Source of the DNA: Natronomonas sp.
GTDB taxonomy: Archaea; Halobacteriota; Halobacteria; Halobacteriales; Haloarculaceae
Assembly (NCBI RefSeq): GCF_028274965.1
Contig: NZ_JAQCNO010000048.1
Span: 1 to 64,000, forward strand
DNA: 64,000 nt
Reading direction: 5' to 3'
The position numbers and the translations under genes were made by a program. Below are positions 23,782 to 32,704 of this stretch, one piece after another. Positions within the stretch are counted from its first letter, which is position 1. The number at the start of each line of letters is the position of its first letter. The notes below the pieces were generated by a model. That model made no database searches, was not told the origin of the DNA, and saw only the letters and a list, made by a program, of their open reading frames with translations.

Positions 23782-25809
23782 TCACTCCTCCTCGCCGAGT
23801 TCGATCTCGGCGACGAGTTCGGCGGGGTCGGCCCCAGAGCGGATCGCATCGAGCATCGCGAACGCTTCGTTCGGCGCCAGGAAGTGCTCGGTGACGACCC
23901 GGCCGAGCGGCGTCGGCTCGAACCCCTCGATGAAGCCGTACTCGAGGAGTTTGCCGACCGCGTGTTTCGTCGGGACGTCGCCGACCATCCGGTCGTTGAG
24001 CCGCTTTGCCCCCTTGCCGGCGACGGTGATGTTCGCGAGCGTCTCCTCGATCGCCGCGGTCTCGTCGTACCGCGTGACGACCGGTTCCATCTCGCCTTTC
24101 AGGAGCATGAACGCGACCTCGTCCTCGGACATCTCCATGGAGTTGTGGTAGGCGCCGTCCGGTTCGACGAGCAGGTACACGGTTCCGAGGTCGTGGTAGT
24201 CCGGGCGGCCCGCCCGCCCGAGCATCTGCTCGAACTCCTGGACGGAGAGCCACTCGATGCCCATCGCCAGCGAGTCGAAGATCACCTGCGAGGCGGGGAA
24301 ATCGACGCCGGCCGCGAGCGCCGCCGTGGTGACGACACAGGCGATCTCCTGGTCGCCGAAGCGCCGTTCGACGCGCTTTCGCTCGCCGTAATCCAGGCCG
24401 GCGTGGTACGGCGCCGAGTCGTAGCTGAGCCGCCGCGAGATCTCGTGACAGCGCCGGCGGGAGTTGGTGAAGACGATCGTCTGCCCCCGGTAGCCCTTCG
24501 AGGACGTCGCGTCGAAGGCCCGCCGGACGAGCGTGTCCTCGATGTCGATCTTCTCGGTGCCGTCAGCGAAGGTGACGTGGCGCTCGATCGGGACGGGTCG
24601 CTCCTCGAACTCGATGAGCTGCGCGCCGAGGCTGTCCGCGAGGTCGGCGGCGTTGCCGACGGTCGCCGAGAGGTACACCCACTGCGTGTCGCAGCCGTTC
24701 GTCTCGCAGTAGTGTTTCAGCCGCGAGACGAGGCCGTCGAGGCGGTGGCCGCGCTCGTCGGCCCCGAGGTTGTGGACCTCGTCGATGACGACCGTTCCGA
24801 TGTCCCCGAGGTCCTTGCCGGTCCGGAGGGCGTGGTCGATCCCCTCGTAGGTGCCGACGATGACGTCGGCGTCGGGATCGAAGCGGGTGCCGTCGTCGCG
24901 GATGCGGGAGGCCCCGACGCGGATCGTCACGTCGAGCGCGTCGCCGTAGTCCTCGCGGAAGTCCTCGTGTTTCTGGTTCGCGAGCGCGACGAGGGGGACC
25001 AGAAACAGCATCTTCCCCTCGCCGCGGAGGGCGCGATCGACGCCGGCGAGCTCGCCGACGAGCGTCTTGCCGGTCGCGGTCGCGCTGACGACGAGTTGGT
25101 CCCGTCCCTCTAAGAGTCCGTTCCGGACGGCGAGACTCTGGACCGGCAAGAGCGTATCGAACGCCCCAAGTCTGGTCTTCAACGCGTCGTGGACGTCGAG
25201 GTCCTCTAAGGGGACGAGATCGATCTCGTCGGTCGTCGCGCTGATCTCGTCGAACTTCGTCAGCTCCGGATCGAGCTGTCCGGACAGCAGGTTGATGACG
25301 CGTTCGAGGTCGCCGACCTCCAAGAGGAGCTCCTCGAGGCGGTCGCGGGCCCCCGATCGGAGCCCCCGGTAGCCCGCCTCCCGTTCGAGTTCCCGCGTTG
25401 CGCAGTCCGGGCAGATGAACTCCCCGTCGGCCTCGATCGCCGTCTCCGTGGTCAGCGGTGAGTACCGACCCTTGTTCGCGCAGTACCGGCAGGTCCGGAC
25501 CTGCTTCGCGCCGAGTTGGTACGCCCCGAGCATCGACTCGAGATCCCGGCGGCCCCCGGGGGCGGTCTGCTCGGAGATCCGGATCCGCGAGGCGCGGCGG
25601 GCCATCTCGACGAACTGCTCCGGGCGGCGGGGAACGTCGTCGTCGCCGTCCTTGACGCGGAACCGCCCCGGGCGCGGCCCGGCGTCGGTCCGTTTCAACT
25701 CGAGCCGACCGCGGAGCAACCGCTCGCCGTCGCGTCGGACGACGACCGCGTACTCGTCGCCGGACTCGTGTAAGAACAGCGTTCCCACGTCGGCGACCTG
25801 CTTCGACAC
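23782..25809 (-). CDS. Ski2-like DEAD/DEAH helicase with N-terminal zinc domain (DUF5814)
   Basis: 675 residues. An N-terminal domain (1-170) with a likely zinc site C107-x2-C110 and C133-x2-C136 precedes a superfamily 2 helicase core: SATATGKT at 242-249, DEVHN (motif II), LSATVGN (motif III), and QMLGRAGRPDY (motif VI). The C-terminal part is a winged-helix-like region. The N-terminal module is the haloarchaeal DUF5814 domain. The DEVH box and QMLGRAGR place it near Hel308/Ski2 rather than RecQ. Role in DNA repair or RNA unwinding is not established. Confidence 0.88.
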   Translation of the reverse strand: MSKQVADVGTLFLHESGDEYAVVVRRDGERLLRGRLELKRTDAGPRPGRFRVKDGDDDVPRRPEQFVEMARRASRIRISEQTAPGGRRDLESMLGAYQLGAKQVRTCRYCANKGRYSPLTTETAIEADGEFICPDCATRELEREAGYRGLRSGARDRLEELLLEVGDLERVINLLSGQLDPELTKFDEISATTDEIDLVPLEDLDVHDALKTRLGAFDTLLPVQSLAVRNGLLEGRDQLVVSATATGKTLVGELAGVDRALRGEGKMLFLVPLVALANQKHEDFREDYGDALDVTIRVGASRIRDDGTRFDPDADVIVGTYEGIDHALRTGKDLGDIGTVVIDEVHNLGADERGHRLDGLVSRLKHYCETNGCDTQWVYLSATVGNAADLADSLGAQLIEFEERPVPIERHVTFADGTEKIDIEDTLVRRAFDATSSKGYRGQTIVFTNSRRRCHEISRRLSYDSAPYHAGLDYGERKRVERRFGDQEIACVVTTAALAAGVDFPASQVIFDSLAMGIEWLSVQEFEQMLGRAGRPDYHDLGTVYLLVEPDGAYHNSMEMSEDEVAFMLLKGEMEPVVTRYDETAAIEETLANITVAGKGAKRLNDRMVGDVPTKHAVGKLLEYGFIEGFEPTPLGRVVTEHFLAPNEAFAMLDAIRSGADPAELVAEIELGEEE

Positions 25810-25873
25810 GTCACCGGGTAGTGTGCCGGAGTATTTCAGCGGTTCGGCTCCGGGGGACGGGGAGCGAACCGGG

Positions 25874-27319
25874 TCAGGGCTCGGGGTACGCGTCGGCCCA
25901 GGGGCGGGCCCGCTCGATCGCCGCGGCGACGGCGAGGACGTCGTCCTCGGCGTGTCGGTGCCCGACGACCTGGACGCCGACCGGGAGCCCCTCGTCGGTG
26001 AACCCGGCCGGGACCGACGCGGCGGGGTGGCCGGTCAGGTTGAACACCCAACAGAGCATGGCGTCGGTCGGCACGCCGCGGACCGACTCGCCGTCGATCT
26101 CCGTCGGGAACGGGTCCGCGAGGCGCTTGCCGTAGGGCGGCACCGTCAGCGTCGGCGTGAGCAACGCGTCGTGATCCGAGAGCGCGGCCTCGATCCCGTC
26201 GTAGGCGGCCGTCCGGGGGCGGTTCCGGGCGCGCTCGTCGGCCGCCTCGAGCCCGTCGGCGAGCTCCAGCGTTGCGCGAAGCGTCGGTTCGAGGTCGGCG
26301 GCCCCGAGATCGAGGTCGTGTCGCGCCGCGAGCTGGTCGGCGAACGAACCGAAGAAGGCCCCGACCTGCGTGACGTACGCCATCGAGAGCTCGTCGTACG
26401 GCGGCAGCGACACGTCGGGCCGCTCGACGTCCGCGCCGGCGTCCGCGAGGTCCCGGACCGTCTCGCCGACCGGCGTCCGCACCGCCGGCGCGACCGGCTG
26501 GAGGTCGAGGTCCGGACTGTACGCGATCGAGAGCCCCTCCGTCGGCCGCTCGGTCGCCGCGACGTAGTCGGCGTCCGAGGCCGGAACGCTGTGTGGGTCC
26601 CGGCGGTCGGGACCGGAGAGGACCGACAGCAGGCGGGCGGCGTCGGCGGCGCTGCGGGCCATCGGGCCGCTGACCAAAAACGGGGTGTGGACGCCGAACC
26701 CGTCGGCCGGTTCGCGCTCCGGGACGACCCCGAGCGTCGGTTTCAGCCCGACGACGTTACAGCAGGCGGCCGGCACGCGGAGCGATCCGCCGACATCCGA
26801 ACCGGTTGCGAGCCTGACGGTCCCGGCCGCGAGCGCGGCCGCCGACCCCCCCGAGGAGCCGCCCGCCGAGCGGTCGTGATCGAACGGCGTCGGCGTCGCG
26901 CCGACGAGGCGGTTCTCCGTCCTGATCGTGTGCCCGAGCGCCGGCGTGCTCGTCGTGCCGACGACGACGGCTCCGGCCGCCTCGAGGCGTTCGACGGTGA
27001 TCGAGTCGGCGTCGGCGACGTTGTCCGCGAGCGCGTCGAGTCCCAGCGTGTGCCTGACGCCCCGCTTTCTGCCCCGGAGGTCCTTGATCGCGACCGGAAC
27101 GCCGTGTAACGGGCCGAGGTCCTCGCCCCGATCGGCCGCCCGGTCGGCCTCGCGCGCCCGCTCGCGGGCGTCGTCCTCGATGATGGTGATGAACGCGTTC
27201 AGCGCGTCGGTCGCGTCGATGCGTCGCAGGGACGCCTCGAGGAGTTCGAGCGCGGAGCGGCGCCCCGAGCGGACGTCGGCCGCGAGCAGGTCGACCGGAC
27301 GGTCGAGTGGCTCCACCAT
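25874..27319 (-). CDS. Amidase-signature hydrolase
   Basis: 481 residues from ATG 27319. Residues of the Ser-cisSer-Lys triad are visible: K in GVPVAIKDL, the serine-rich GGSSGGSAAAL, and SDVGGSLRVPAA. The C-terminal ends GLPVGVQVVGHRHAEDDVLA, as in GatA-like amidases. It lacks the GatB/GatC context, so it is more likely a general amidase than a tRNA amidotransferase; the substrate is unknown. Divergent from nikR. Confidence 0.88.
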   Translation of the reverse strand: MVEPLDRPVDLLAADVRSGRRSALELLEASLRRIDATDALNAFITIIEDDARERAREADRAADRGEDLGPLHGVPVAIKDLRGRKRGVRHTLGLDALADNVADADSITVERLEAAGAVVVGTTSTPALGHTIRTENRLVGATPTPFDHDRSAGGSSGGSAAALAAGTVRLATGSDVGGSLRVPAACCNVVGLKPTLGVVPEREPADGFGVHTPFLVSGPMARSAADAARLLSVLSGPDRRDPHSVPASDADYVAATERPTEGLSIAYSPDLDLQPVAPAVRTPVGETVRDLADAGADVERPDVSLPPYDELSMAYVTQVGAFFGSFADQLAARHDLDLGAADLEPTLRATLELADGLEAADERARNRPRTAAYDGIEAALSDHDALLTPTLTVPPYGKRLADPFPTEIDGESVRGVPTDAMLCWVFNLTGHPAASVPAGFTDEGLPVGVQVVGHRHAEDDVLAVAAAIERARPWADAYPEP

Positions 27320-27380
27320 GCCGGGGCGTCTCGCGGTCGGATCATAAATCCGGGCGACCGCCGGCCGCGGCCCACAATCC

Positions 27381-27390
27381 TTAATATATC
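27381..27390 (+). promoter_or_regulatory. TATA-like box of nikR
   Basis: TTAATATATC is centred 25 bases before ATG 27410, indicating a leaderless transcript. Confidence 0.6.
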
Positions 27391-27409
27391 GCCGGCGTCG
27401 CCTTAACAT

Positions 27410-27835
27410 ATGACCGTTGTCAGCGTGTCGATGCCGGATTCGCTGTTGGATCGTCTCGACGAGTTCGCCGAGGAGCACGGGTACACGGGCCGAAGCGAGG
27501 TCGTCCGGGAGGCCTCGCGGAACCTCCTCGGGGAGTTCGAGGACAAGCGACTCGAGGGCAGAGAGCTGATGGGCGTCGTCACCGTCGTCTTCGATCACGA
27601 GACCTCGAGCGCCGAGGAGCGGATGATGAGCATCCGCCACGACCACGAGGACATCGTCGTCTCGAACGTCCACAACCACGTCGGCGACCACTACTGCATG
27701 GAGCTGTTCACGCTCGAGGGAACACTCGCGGAGATCTCGACGTTCGTCGGGAAGATCAGGGCGACAAGCGACACGCTCTCGGTCGATTACTCCGTGGTTC
27801 CGATCGACGACTTCGGGGCCGCCCTCGCGGAGTGA
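27410..27835 (+). CDS. nikR: Nickel-responsive regulator NikR
   Basis: 141 residues. Residues 1-45 form a ribbon-helix-helix DNA-binding domain ([20 protein letters not shown]...[14 protein letters not shown]). The rest is an ACT-like metal-binding domain. Histidines at 77-79, H88, H90 and C96 ([13 protein letters not shown]) match the E. coli NikR nickel ligands H76, H87, H89, C95, so nickel sensing is likely. No nickel transporter or urease gene is nearby. The flanking amidase and small gene are not obvious targets. Confidence 0.9.
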   Translation: MTVVSVSMPDSLLDRLDEFAEEHGYTGRSEVVREASRNLLGEFEDKRLEGRELMGVVTVVFDHETSSAEERMMSIRHDHEDIVVSNVHNHVGDHYCMELFTLEGTLAEISTFVGKIRATSDTLSVDYSVVPIDDFGAALAE

Positions 27836-27929
27836 GGCGGCTCCCGTCGGCTCTTTTCGGCTCGGTCGGGGCGGTTACGGCGGTCGCTTCGGGACCGAAA
27901 CGACAGGAACGAAGGGACGCGAGAACTCG

Positions 27930-28070
27930 TTACCGGAGGTCCGGGACGAGCGGTGCCGCTACCTCGCCGGCGTCGTAGCGCTTCCGCGCGCCGCCGTCGG
28001 CTCGGAGCGGCGTGGTGGGTTCGTCTTCTCGGGGCATCACCGGGACCATCGGTTCGATGTCGTCTCGCAT
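27930..28070 (-). CDS. 46-residue protein of unknown function
   Basis: ATG 28070 to stop at 27930: starts MRDDIEPMVPVMPREDEPTT and ends APLVPDLR. A TATA-like TTTATTACG 31 bases upstream and a palindrome beyond it favour a real short gene over a longer frame that starts at 28361 and overlaps the adenosyltransferase gene. Proline- and aspartate-rich, no fold predicted. Confidence 0.5.
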   Translation of the reverse strand: MRDDIEPMVPVMPREDEPTTPLRADGGARKRYDAGEVAAPLVPDLR

Positions 28071-28096
28071 CGTGTACCTGACCGGAAGGGCCGGTA

Positions 28097-28105
28097 CGTA
28101 ATAAA
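28097..28105 (-). promoter_or_regulatory. TATA-like box of the 46-residue protein gene
   Basis: CGTAATAAA on the plus strand reads TTTATTACG on the minus strand, 31 bases before ATG 28070. Confidence 0.45.
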
Positions 28106-28109
28106 TGTA

Positions 28110-28121
28110 ATGATCGATCAT
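28110..28121. promoter_or_regulatory. 12-bp perfect palindrome
   Basis: ATGATCGATCAT is a perfect palindrome between the 46-residue gene and the adenosyltransferase gene, a few bases upstream of the minus-strand TATA box. It is a candidate operator. Confidence 0.5.
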
Positions 28122-28224
28122 CATGATACGGCAAACGCTGCCGGGGGACGGCCGACCGGCCGCGCCCCGAGGCCGCAGGGACCGGGGACGCCGCCGGTGT
28201 CGGGGGTCGAAACGCCAAGGAGCT

Positions 28225-28917
28225 ATGAACGACGAGGACGACGTGTGGCTCATGAGCGACAACGAGCCGCCGGGGCGAGGGCGGACGCCCGAGGCCCGCG
28301 AGATCGAACCGGCCGCGCCCGAATCGTTCGGCCTCACGCAGGCGTGGTGGGGCGACGGCAAGGGAAAGACGACGGCGACGCTCGGGATGGCCTTCCGGGC
28401 GGCGGGCCACGGCTACCGCGTCCACGTCCTGCAGTTCATGAAAGGCGGGGCGGCGAGCGTCGAGGACGTCCGCGGCGAGTACAACGCGATGGCGGCGATG
28501 CCGGGGCTCACCTACGAGAACCTCGGGCAGTACGGCTGGCACGCGATGAACGACGGGACCGACGAGCGCGACCACGAGGCCGAGGCGAAAGCCGGCCTCG
28601 AGCGGGCCGAAGAGCTCGTCGAGGGGGCGGCGGCCGCGGACCTCTCGACGCCGTTCGACCCCGACGGGCCGCCCGTCGAGGGGGTCCACATGCTCGTGCT
28701 CGACGAGATCCTCTATGCGGCCGACAGGGAGCTCATCGAGCCGGAGGCGGTCCTCGGGCTGATCGACGACGCGCCCGAGGGGCTCGAACTCGTCCTCTCG
28801 GGGAGTCACAACCGGCCGGAGTACCTCCTCGAGGCGGCGGATCTCGTCACGAACGTCCGCAAGGAGAAACACCCGATCGACGCCGGCCAGCGCGCACGGA
28901 AGGGCACCGAGTACTGA
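28225..28917 (+). CDS. cobA: Cob(I)alamin adenosyltransferase (CobA/CobO/BtuR type)
   Basis: 230 residues. Adds the adenosyl group to cob(I)alamin or cobyrinic acid a,c-diamide. The P-loop GDGKGKTT lies at 43-50, followed by GMAFRAAGHGYRVHVLQFMK, MLVLDEILYA and VLSGSHNRPEYLLEAADLVT. An AAGGAG ribosome-binding site two bases before ATG 28225 supports this start over ATG 28252, and is unusual here because most genes look leaderless. Works with cobyric acid synthase at 32705 in the same pathway, though not in one operon. Confidence 0.92.
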   Translation: MNDEDDVWLMSDNEPPGRGRTPEAREIEPAAPESFGLTQAWWGDGKGKTTATLGMAFRAAGHGYRVHVLQFMKGGAASVEDVRGEYNAMAAMPGLTYENLGQYGWHAMNDGTDERDHEAEAKAGLERAEELVEGAAAADLSTPFDPDGPPVEGVHMLVLDEILYAADRELIEPEAVLGLIDDAPEGLELVLSGSHNRPEYLLEAADLVTNVRKEKHPIDAGQRARKGTEY

Positions 28918-28936
28918 ACGGGCGGCGGGGCCGCGG

Positions 28937-30904
28937 CTACCGGGAGCGCTCTTGGATGTCCGAGACGACGTCGGGGTTGCGCAGCGTGCTCGTGTCGCCC
29001 AACTCCTCGCTGTTGGCGATGTCGACGAGCAGCCGTCGCATGATCTTCCCGGAGCGCGTCTTGGGCAACTCGGGGGTGAAGACGATCCGTTCGGGCCGGG
29101 CGATCGGGCCGATCGCCTCGGTGACGCCGTCGACGATGGCCTGTTCCATCTCCTCGCTTTCCTCGTAGCCGTCTTCGAGGATGGCGTAGACGTAGACCGC
29201 CTCGCCTTTCAGGTCGTGATCGCCGCCGACGGCCGCGGCCTCGGCGACGCCCTCGACGCCGACGACCGCCGATTCGATCTCCATCGTGCCGAGGCGGTGC
29301 CCGGAAACGTTGATGACGTCGTCGACGCGGCCGAGGATCGTGATGTACCCGTCGTCGTCGATCTTCGCGCCGTCCTCGGGGAAGTACACCCACTCGTCGG
29401 TCTCGGGATCGGAGTACCCCTCCCAGTACTCCGAGACGAACCGGTCGTCGTTTCGGTACAGCGTCCGCAACATCCCCGGCCACGGCCTGTCGACGGTCAC
29501 GTAGCCGGCCTCGCCGGCCGCGACCGGATCGCCGCTCTCGTCGACGACGTCGGCGCTGACCCCGGGCAGCGGCGGCCCGGCGGAGCCGGGTTTCATCTCA
29601 CCGACGGCCGGCAGCGTCGTGATCATCATGCCGCCCGTTTCGGTCTGCCACCAGGTGTCGACGATCGGGCACTCCTCGCCGCCGATGTGCTTGTAGTACC
29701 ACTTCCAGGCCCGCGGGTTGATCGGCTCGCCGACCGTCCCGAGCAGGCGGAGACTCGAGAGGTCATGACGGTCGGGGTACGTCTCGCCCCACTTCATGAA
29801 CGCCCGGATGGCCGTCGGCGCGGTGTACAGCTGGTCGACCCCGTAGGTCTCGACGATCTCCCAGAGGCGGTCTTTCTCGGGGTAGTCCGGCGTCCCCTCG
29901 TACATGACCGTCGTCGTGCCCAACGCGAGCGGCCCGTAGACGATGTAGCTGTGGCCCGTGATCCACCCGATGTCCGCCGCACACCAGTAGGTGTCCTCGG
30001 GTTTGACATCGAGGACGGCGTGGGCGGTCCAGGCGACGTACGACAGGTAGCCGCCGGTCGTGTGTTTGACCCCCTTCGGGGTGCCTGTCGTCCCGGAGGT
30101 GTACATGAGAAACAGCATGTCCTCGGCGTCGCGGGTGACCGGATCGACCGTCTCGCCCTCGTGGTCGGCGACGAGCTCGTCGTAGTCGAGTTGGTTCTCG
30201 CCGAGGTCGTGCTCGGACTCGGGGCCGAGGCGATCGACCACGACCGTCGTCGCGTCGTGCTCGACGCCGTCGAGTCCGTCGTTGGCCTTCGAGAGGTGAT
30301 CGAGCGCGTCGCCGCGGCGGTAGTAGCCGTCGCAGGTGATCAGGTACTCCGAGTCGGCGGCGTTCATCCGGGTCGCCAAGGCGTCGGCCGAAAAGCCCGC
30401 GAAGACGACCGAGTGCGGCGCGCCGATCCGGGCACAGGCGAGCATCGCGATCGGCAGCTCCGGGATCATCGGCATGTACATCGTCACGACGTCGTCCTCC
30501 TCGATGCCGATCGAGCGCAGCGCCGCCGCGAACTCGTTCACCTCACGATGGAGCTCCGCGTAGCTGAACGACCGGGTGTCGCCGAGTTCGCCCTCCCACT
30601 GGATCGCGGTCTCGTCGCCGCGGTCGGCGAGGTGCCGGTCGAGGCAGTTCGCCGAGGCGTTGAGCTTCCCCCCGGTGAACCACTCGTAGAACGGCTCCTC
30701 GACGTCGTCGAGCACCTCGTCGTAGTCGCGCTCCCAGTCGAGTAGCTCGGCCGCCCGCTCCCAGCACTCGGGCCAGTCGTCCTCGAACGCCTCGTATATC
30801 CCGGGGTCGGAGACGTTCGCCTGCTCGACGAACGACTCGGGCGGCTCGAAGGCGTCCTGTTCGGCCAGCCGTGCTTCGAGTTGTGCGTCCTCGGAGTCGG
30901 ACAT
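28937..30904 (-). CDS. acs: Acetyl-CoA synthetase (AMP-forming)
   Basis: 655 residues. Converts acetate, ATP and CoA to acetyl-CoA through an acetyl-adenylate. ANL-superfamily motifs are present: YTSGTTGTPKGV (A3), DTWWQTETGG (A5), the hinge aspartate in GRVDDVINVSGHR, and the catalytic lysine in PKTRSGKIMRR. The W in DTWWQTE marks acetate-size specificity. Full length for the family. The promoter region carries two inverted repeats around its TATA box. Confidence 0.96.
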   Translation of the reverse strand: MSDSEDAQLEARLAEQDAFEPPESFVEQANVSDPGIYEAFEDDWPECWERAAELLDWERDYDEVLDDVEEPFYEWFTGGKLNASANCLDRHLADRGDETAIQWEGELGDTRSFSYAELHREVNEFAAALRSIGIEEDDVVTMYMPMIPELPIAMLACARIGAPHSVVFAGFSADALATRMNAADSEYLITCDGYYRRGDALDHLSKANDGLDGVEHDATTVVVDRLGPESEHDLGENQLDYDELVADHEGETVDPVTRDAEDMLFLMYTSGTTGTPKGVKHTTGGYLSYVAWTAHAVLDVKPEDTYWCAADIGWITGHSYIVYGPLALGTTTVMYEGTPDYPEKDRLWEIVETYGVDQLYTAPTAIRAFMKWGETYPDRHDLSSLRLLGTVGEPINPRAWKWYYKHIGGEECPIVDTWWQTETGGMMITTLPAVGEMKPGSAGPPLPGVSADVVDESGDPVAAGEAGYVTVDRPWPGMLRTLYRNDDRFVSEYWEGYSDPETDEWVYFPEDGAKIDDDGYITILGRVDDVINVSGHRLGTMEIESAVVGVEGVAEAAAVGGDHDLKGEAVYVYAILEDGYEESEEMEQAIVDGVTEAIGPIARPERIVFTPELPKTRSGKIMRRLLVDIANSEELGDTSTLRNPDVVSDIQERSR

Positions 30905-30906
30905 GG

Positions 30907-30952
30907 TGTCCTATTGGACAGTTCCCGGTATAATAACGATTGTTGTGCACAA
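30907..30952 (-). promoter_or_regulatory. acs promoter with two palindromes
   Basis: Inverted repeat TGTCC-TATT-GGACA (30907-30920) lies between the start codon and the TATA-like box (30929-30938, minus strand CGTTATTATA), at the expected transcription start. A perfect 10-bp palindrome TTGTGCACAA (30943-30952) lies just upstream of the box. The first could block initiation and the second could recruit or exclude TFB. Confidence 0.55.
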
Positions 30953-31092
30953 AAGCGCGCCCGGGGACGAACGCGGCGCGAGGCTGCCGACGGAACGAGC
31001 GCCGCCGCGGACCCCCGGTAGCTCCCAACTGACAGGCCGACGGGGCGGCCGCACCGATAGCGTTAGGGGCGCACCCGTCGTACGCCGCGTAC

Positions 31093-32181
31093 GTGTCACG
31101 GATCGCAGTCGAAACCGGGGTGAACGCGGCATCGGCCGCCGGGCGGGCCGCACGCGTCGCGCACGTCGATTACGTCGCCGACGAACAGACCGAACGGGCG
31201 GACGCCGTGTCGTTTCTGAGCGAGGTGCTCTCGGACCCGTTCAACCTCGCGGTCGTCCTCACAAGCGGCGCCGTCGTCGTCGTCGGCCTGCTCGCGTACC
31301 TCGCAATCAGGCCGACGATCGAGGACATCGTCGTGCTCCGGGAGACCCTCGCCGGGTACGGCGATCTCGTCCCGTGGATGCTGCGGCTCTCGGCGGGGCT
31401 GCCGCTCATCGGCGCGGGGTTTCAGGGCTATCTGTTCGCGCCGACGGCGGGGTTCGACGTCGCCGCGAACCCGGCGCTGCGGCTGTTGTTCATCGGGCTC
31501 GGCTTTACGCTCCTGTTCGGGTTGGCGACGCGGACCGTCGCGGCGGTCGGCATCGCGGCGTACGCGTGGTCGCTCACCGCCGACCTCTCGGTCGTCCTCG
31601 CCGTCGAGTACGTCCCGATCCTCCTCTCGTTGGTGGTACTGGGGGCCGGACGCCCGAGCGCGGACGACATGCTCCTCGCGGTCGCGGCGGCGGAGGGCAC
31701 CTACTACGGCCGCATCGACCCGGTGCACCGCTTCAAGCGGCGGGTGGACGCGGTGGTGCGCCGCTTCGAGCGGTTCGTCCCGGTCGTCCTCCGGGTCGGG
31801 ATGGGGGTGTCGTTCGTCTATCTCGGCGCGGTACAGAAGCTCGCCTCCCCGGCGAGCGCGCTGTCCGTCGTCGAGAGGTACGGCCTGACGGCGGTCGTGC
31901 CGGTCGATCCGGGGCTGTGGGTTCTCGGTGCCGGGGTGGCCGAGATCGCCGTCGGGGTCGCGCTCGTGGTCGGGGCGTTCACGCGGGGGGCGGCGGCCGT
32001 CTCGTTCGGGCTGTTCACGCTCACGCTGTTCGGGCTCCCCGACGACCCCGTGTTGGCCCACGTCGCGCTTTTCGGCCTGGCGTCGGCCGTGTTCACGCTC
32101 GGCGCGGGGCCGCTCTCGTTCGACAACCGGTTCGGACGGCCGGCGTTGCGGCCCTCGGAGTCGGCCGTCTCGACCGACTGA
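31093..32181 (+). CDS. DoxX-like membrane protein
   Basis: 362 residues from GTG 31093. At least eight hydrophobic segments; [20 protein letters not shown] and [20 protein letters not shown] are duplicated DoxX-like units with the conserved basic residues between helices, so the protein is a tandem fusion of two DoxX domains. DoxX proteins are membrane parts of thiosulfate:quinone oxidoreductase or of poorly defined redox modules. The partner DoxA is not here. Divergent from acs. Confidence 0.75.
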   Translation: MSRIAVETGVNAASAAGRAARVAHVDYVADEQTERADAVSFLSEVLSDPFNLAVVLTSGAVVVVGLLAYLAIRPTIEDIVVLRETLAGYGDLVPWMLRLSAGLPLIGAGFQGYLFAPTAGFDVAANPALRLLFIGLGFTLLFGLATRTVAAVGIAAYAWSLTADLSVVLAVEYVPILLSLVVLGAGRPSADDMLLAVAAAEGTYYGRIDPVHRFKRRVDAVVRRFERFVPVVLRVGMGVSFVYLGAVQKLASPASALSVVERYGLTAVVPVDPGLWVLGAGVAEIAVGVALVVGAFTRGAAAVSFGLFTLTLFGLPDDPVLAHVALFGLASAVFTLGAGPLSFDNRFGRPALRPSESAVSTD

Positions 32182-32203
32182 GCGCCCGACGGCCCGCCGC
32201 GGG

Positions 32204-32593
32204 CTACAGGGTCGATCCCCCGCGGTACCGGTAGTCGCCGAAGCCGAGAAGCGGCCAGAAGACGACCGGGATCAGCCACAGGCCGACGCCAAAGAGGATG
32301 CCCTGTCCGAACTCCCGGGCGATGTCGAGGCTGACCTTGATGACGGCGACGAGTTGGACGAACGGGACGAAAAGCAGCGCGAACCACCACCACGCGTTGT
32401 CGCTTATCCGGACCATCACCCAGAGGTTATACAGCGGGATGACCGCAGCCCACCCCGGTTCCCCCGCCTTCTCGAAGGTCTTCCACGCGCCGGCGATCAC
32501 GACCGCGAGGAACACGAGCGACAACAGCGACCCGAACGTTCCGCCGGCGTCTCCCGCCTGCAGGGGAGCGAGCGCTCCCGTAAAAAACGACAT
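32204..32593 (-). CDS. DUF5684-type membrane protein
   Basis: 129 residues, with about four membrane helices. [20 protein letters not shown], then ISDNAWWW, is the DUF5684 signature (AG-x-PGW-x-x-x-IP-x-YN). Function unknown. Convergent with the DoxX gene. Confidence 0.78.
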   Translation of the reverse strand: MSFFTGALAPLQAGDAGGTFGSLLSLVFLAVVIAGAWKTFEKAGEPGWAAVIPLYNLWVMVRISDNAWWWFALLFVPFVQLVAVIKVSLDIAREFGQGILFGVGLWLIPVVFWPLLGFGDYRYRGGSTL

Positions 32594-32704
32594 ACGGGCT
32601 CTGTGCCGCCCGAGGCTATAAACGCTGTGTCGTTTGGCGCGCCGAACGGCCGTTATCGCTCCGCCGTCCGAAATCGGTATGACGGTCCCGCCCCGAGCAG
32701 TGGT

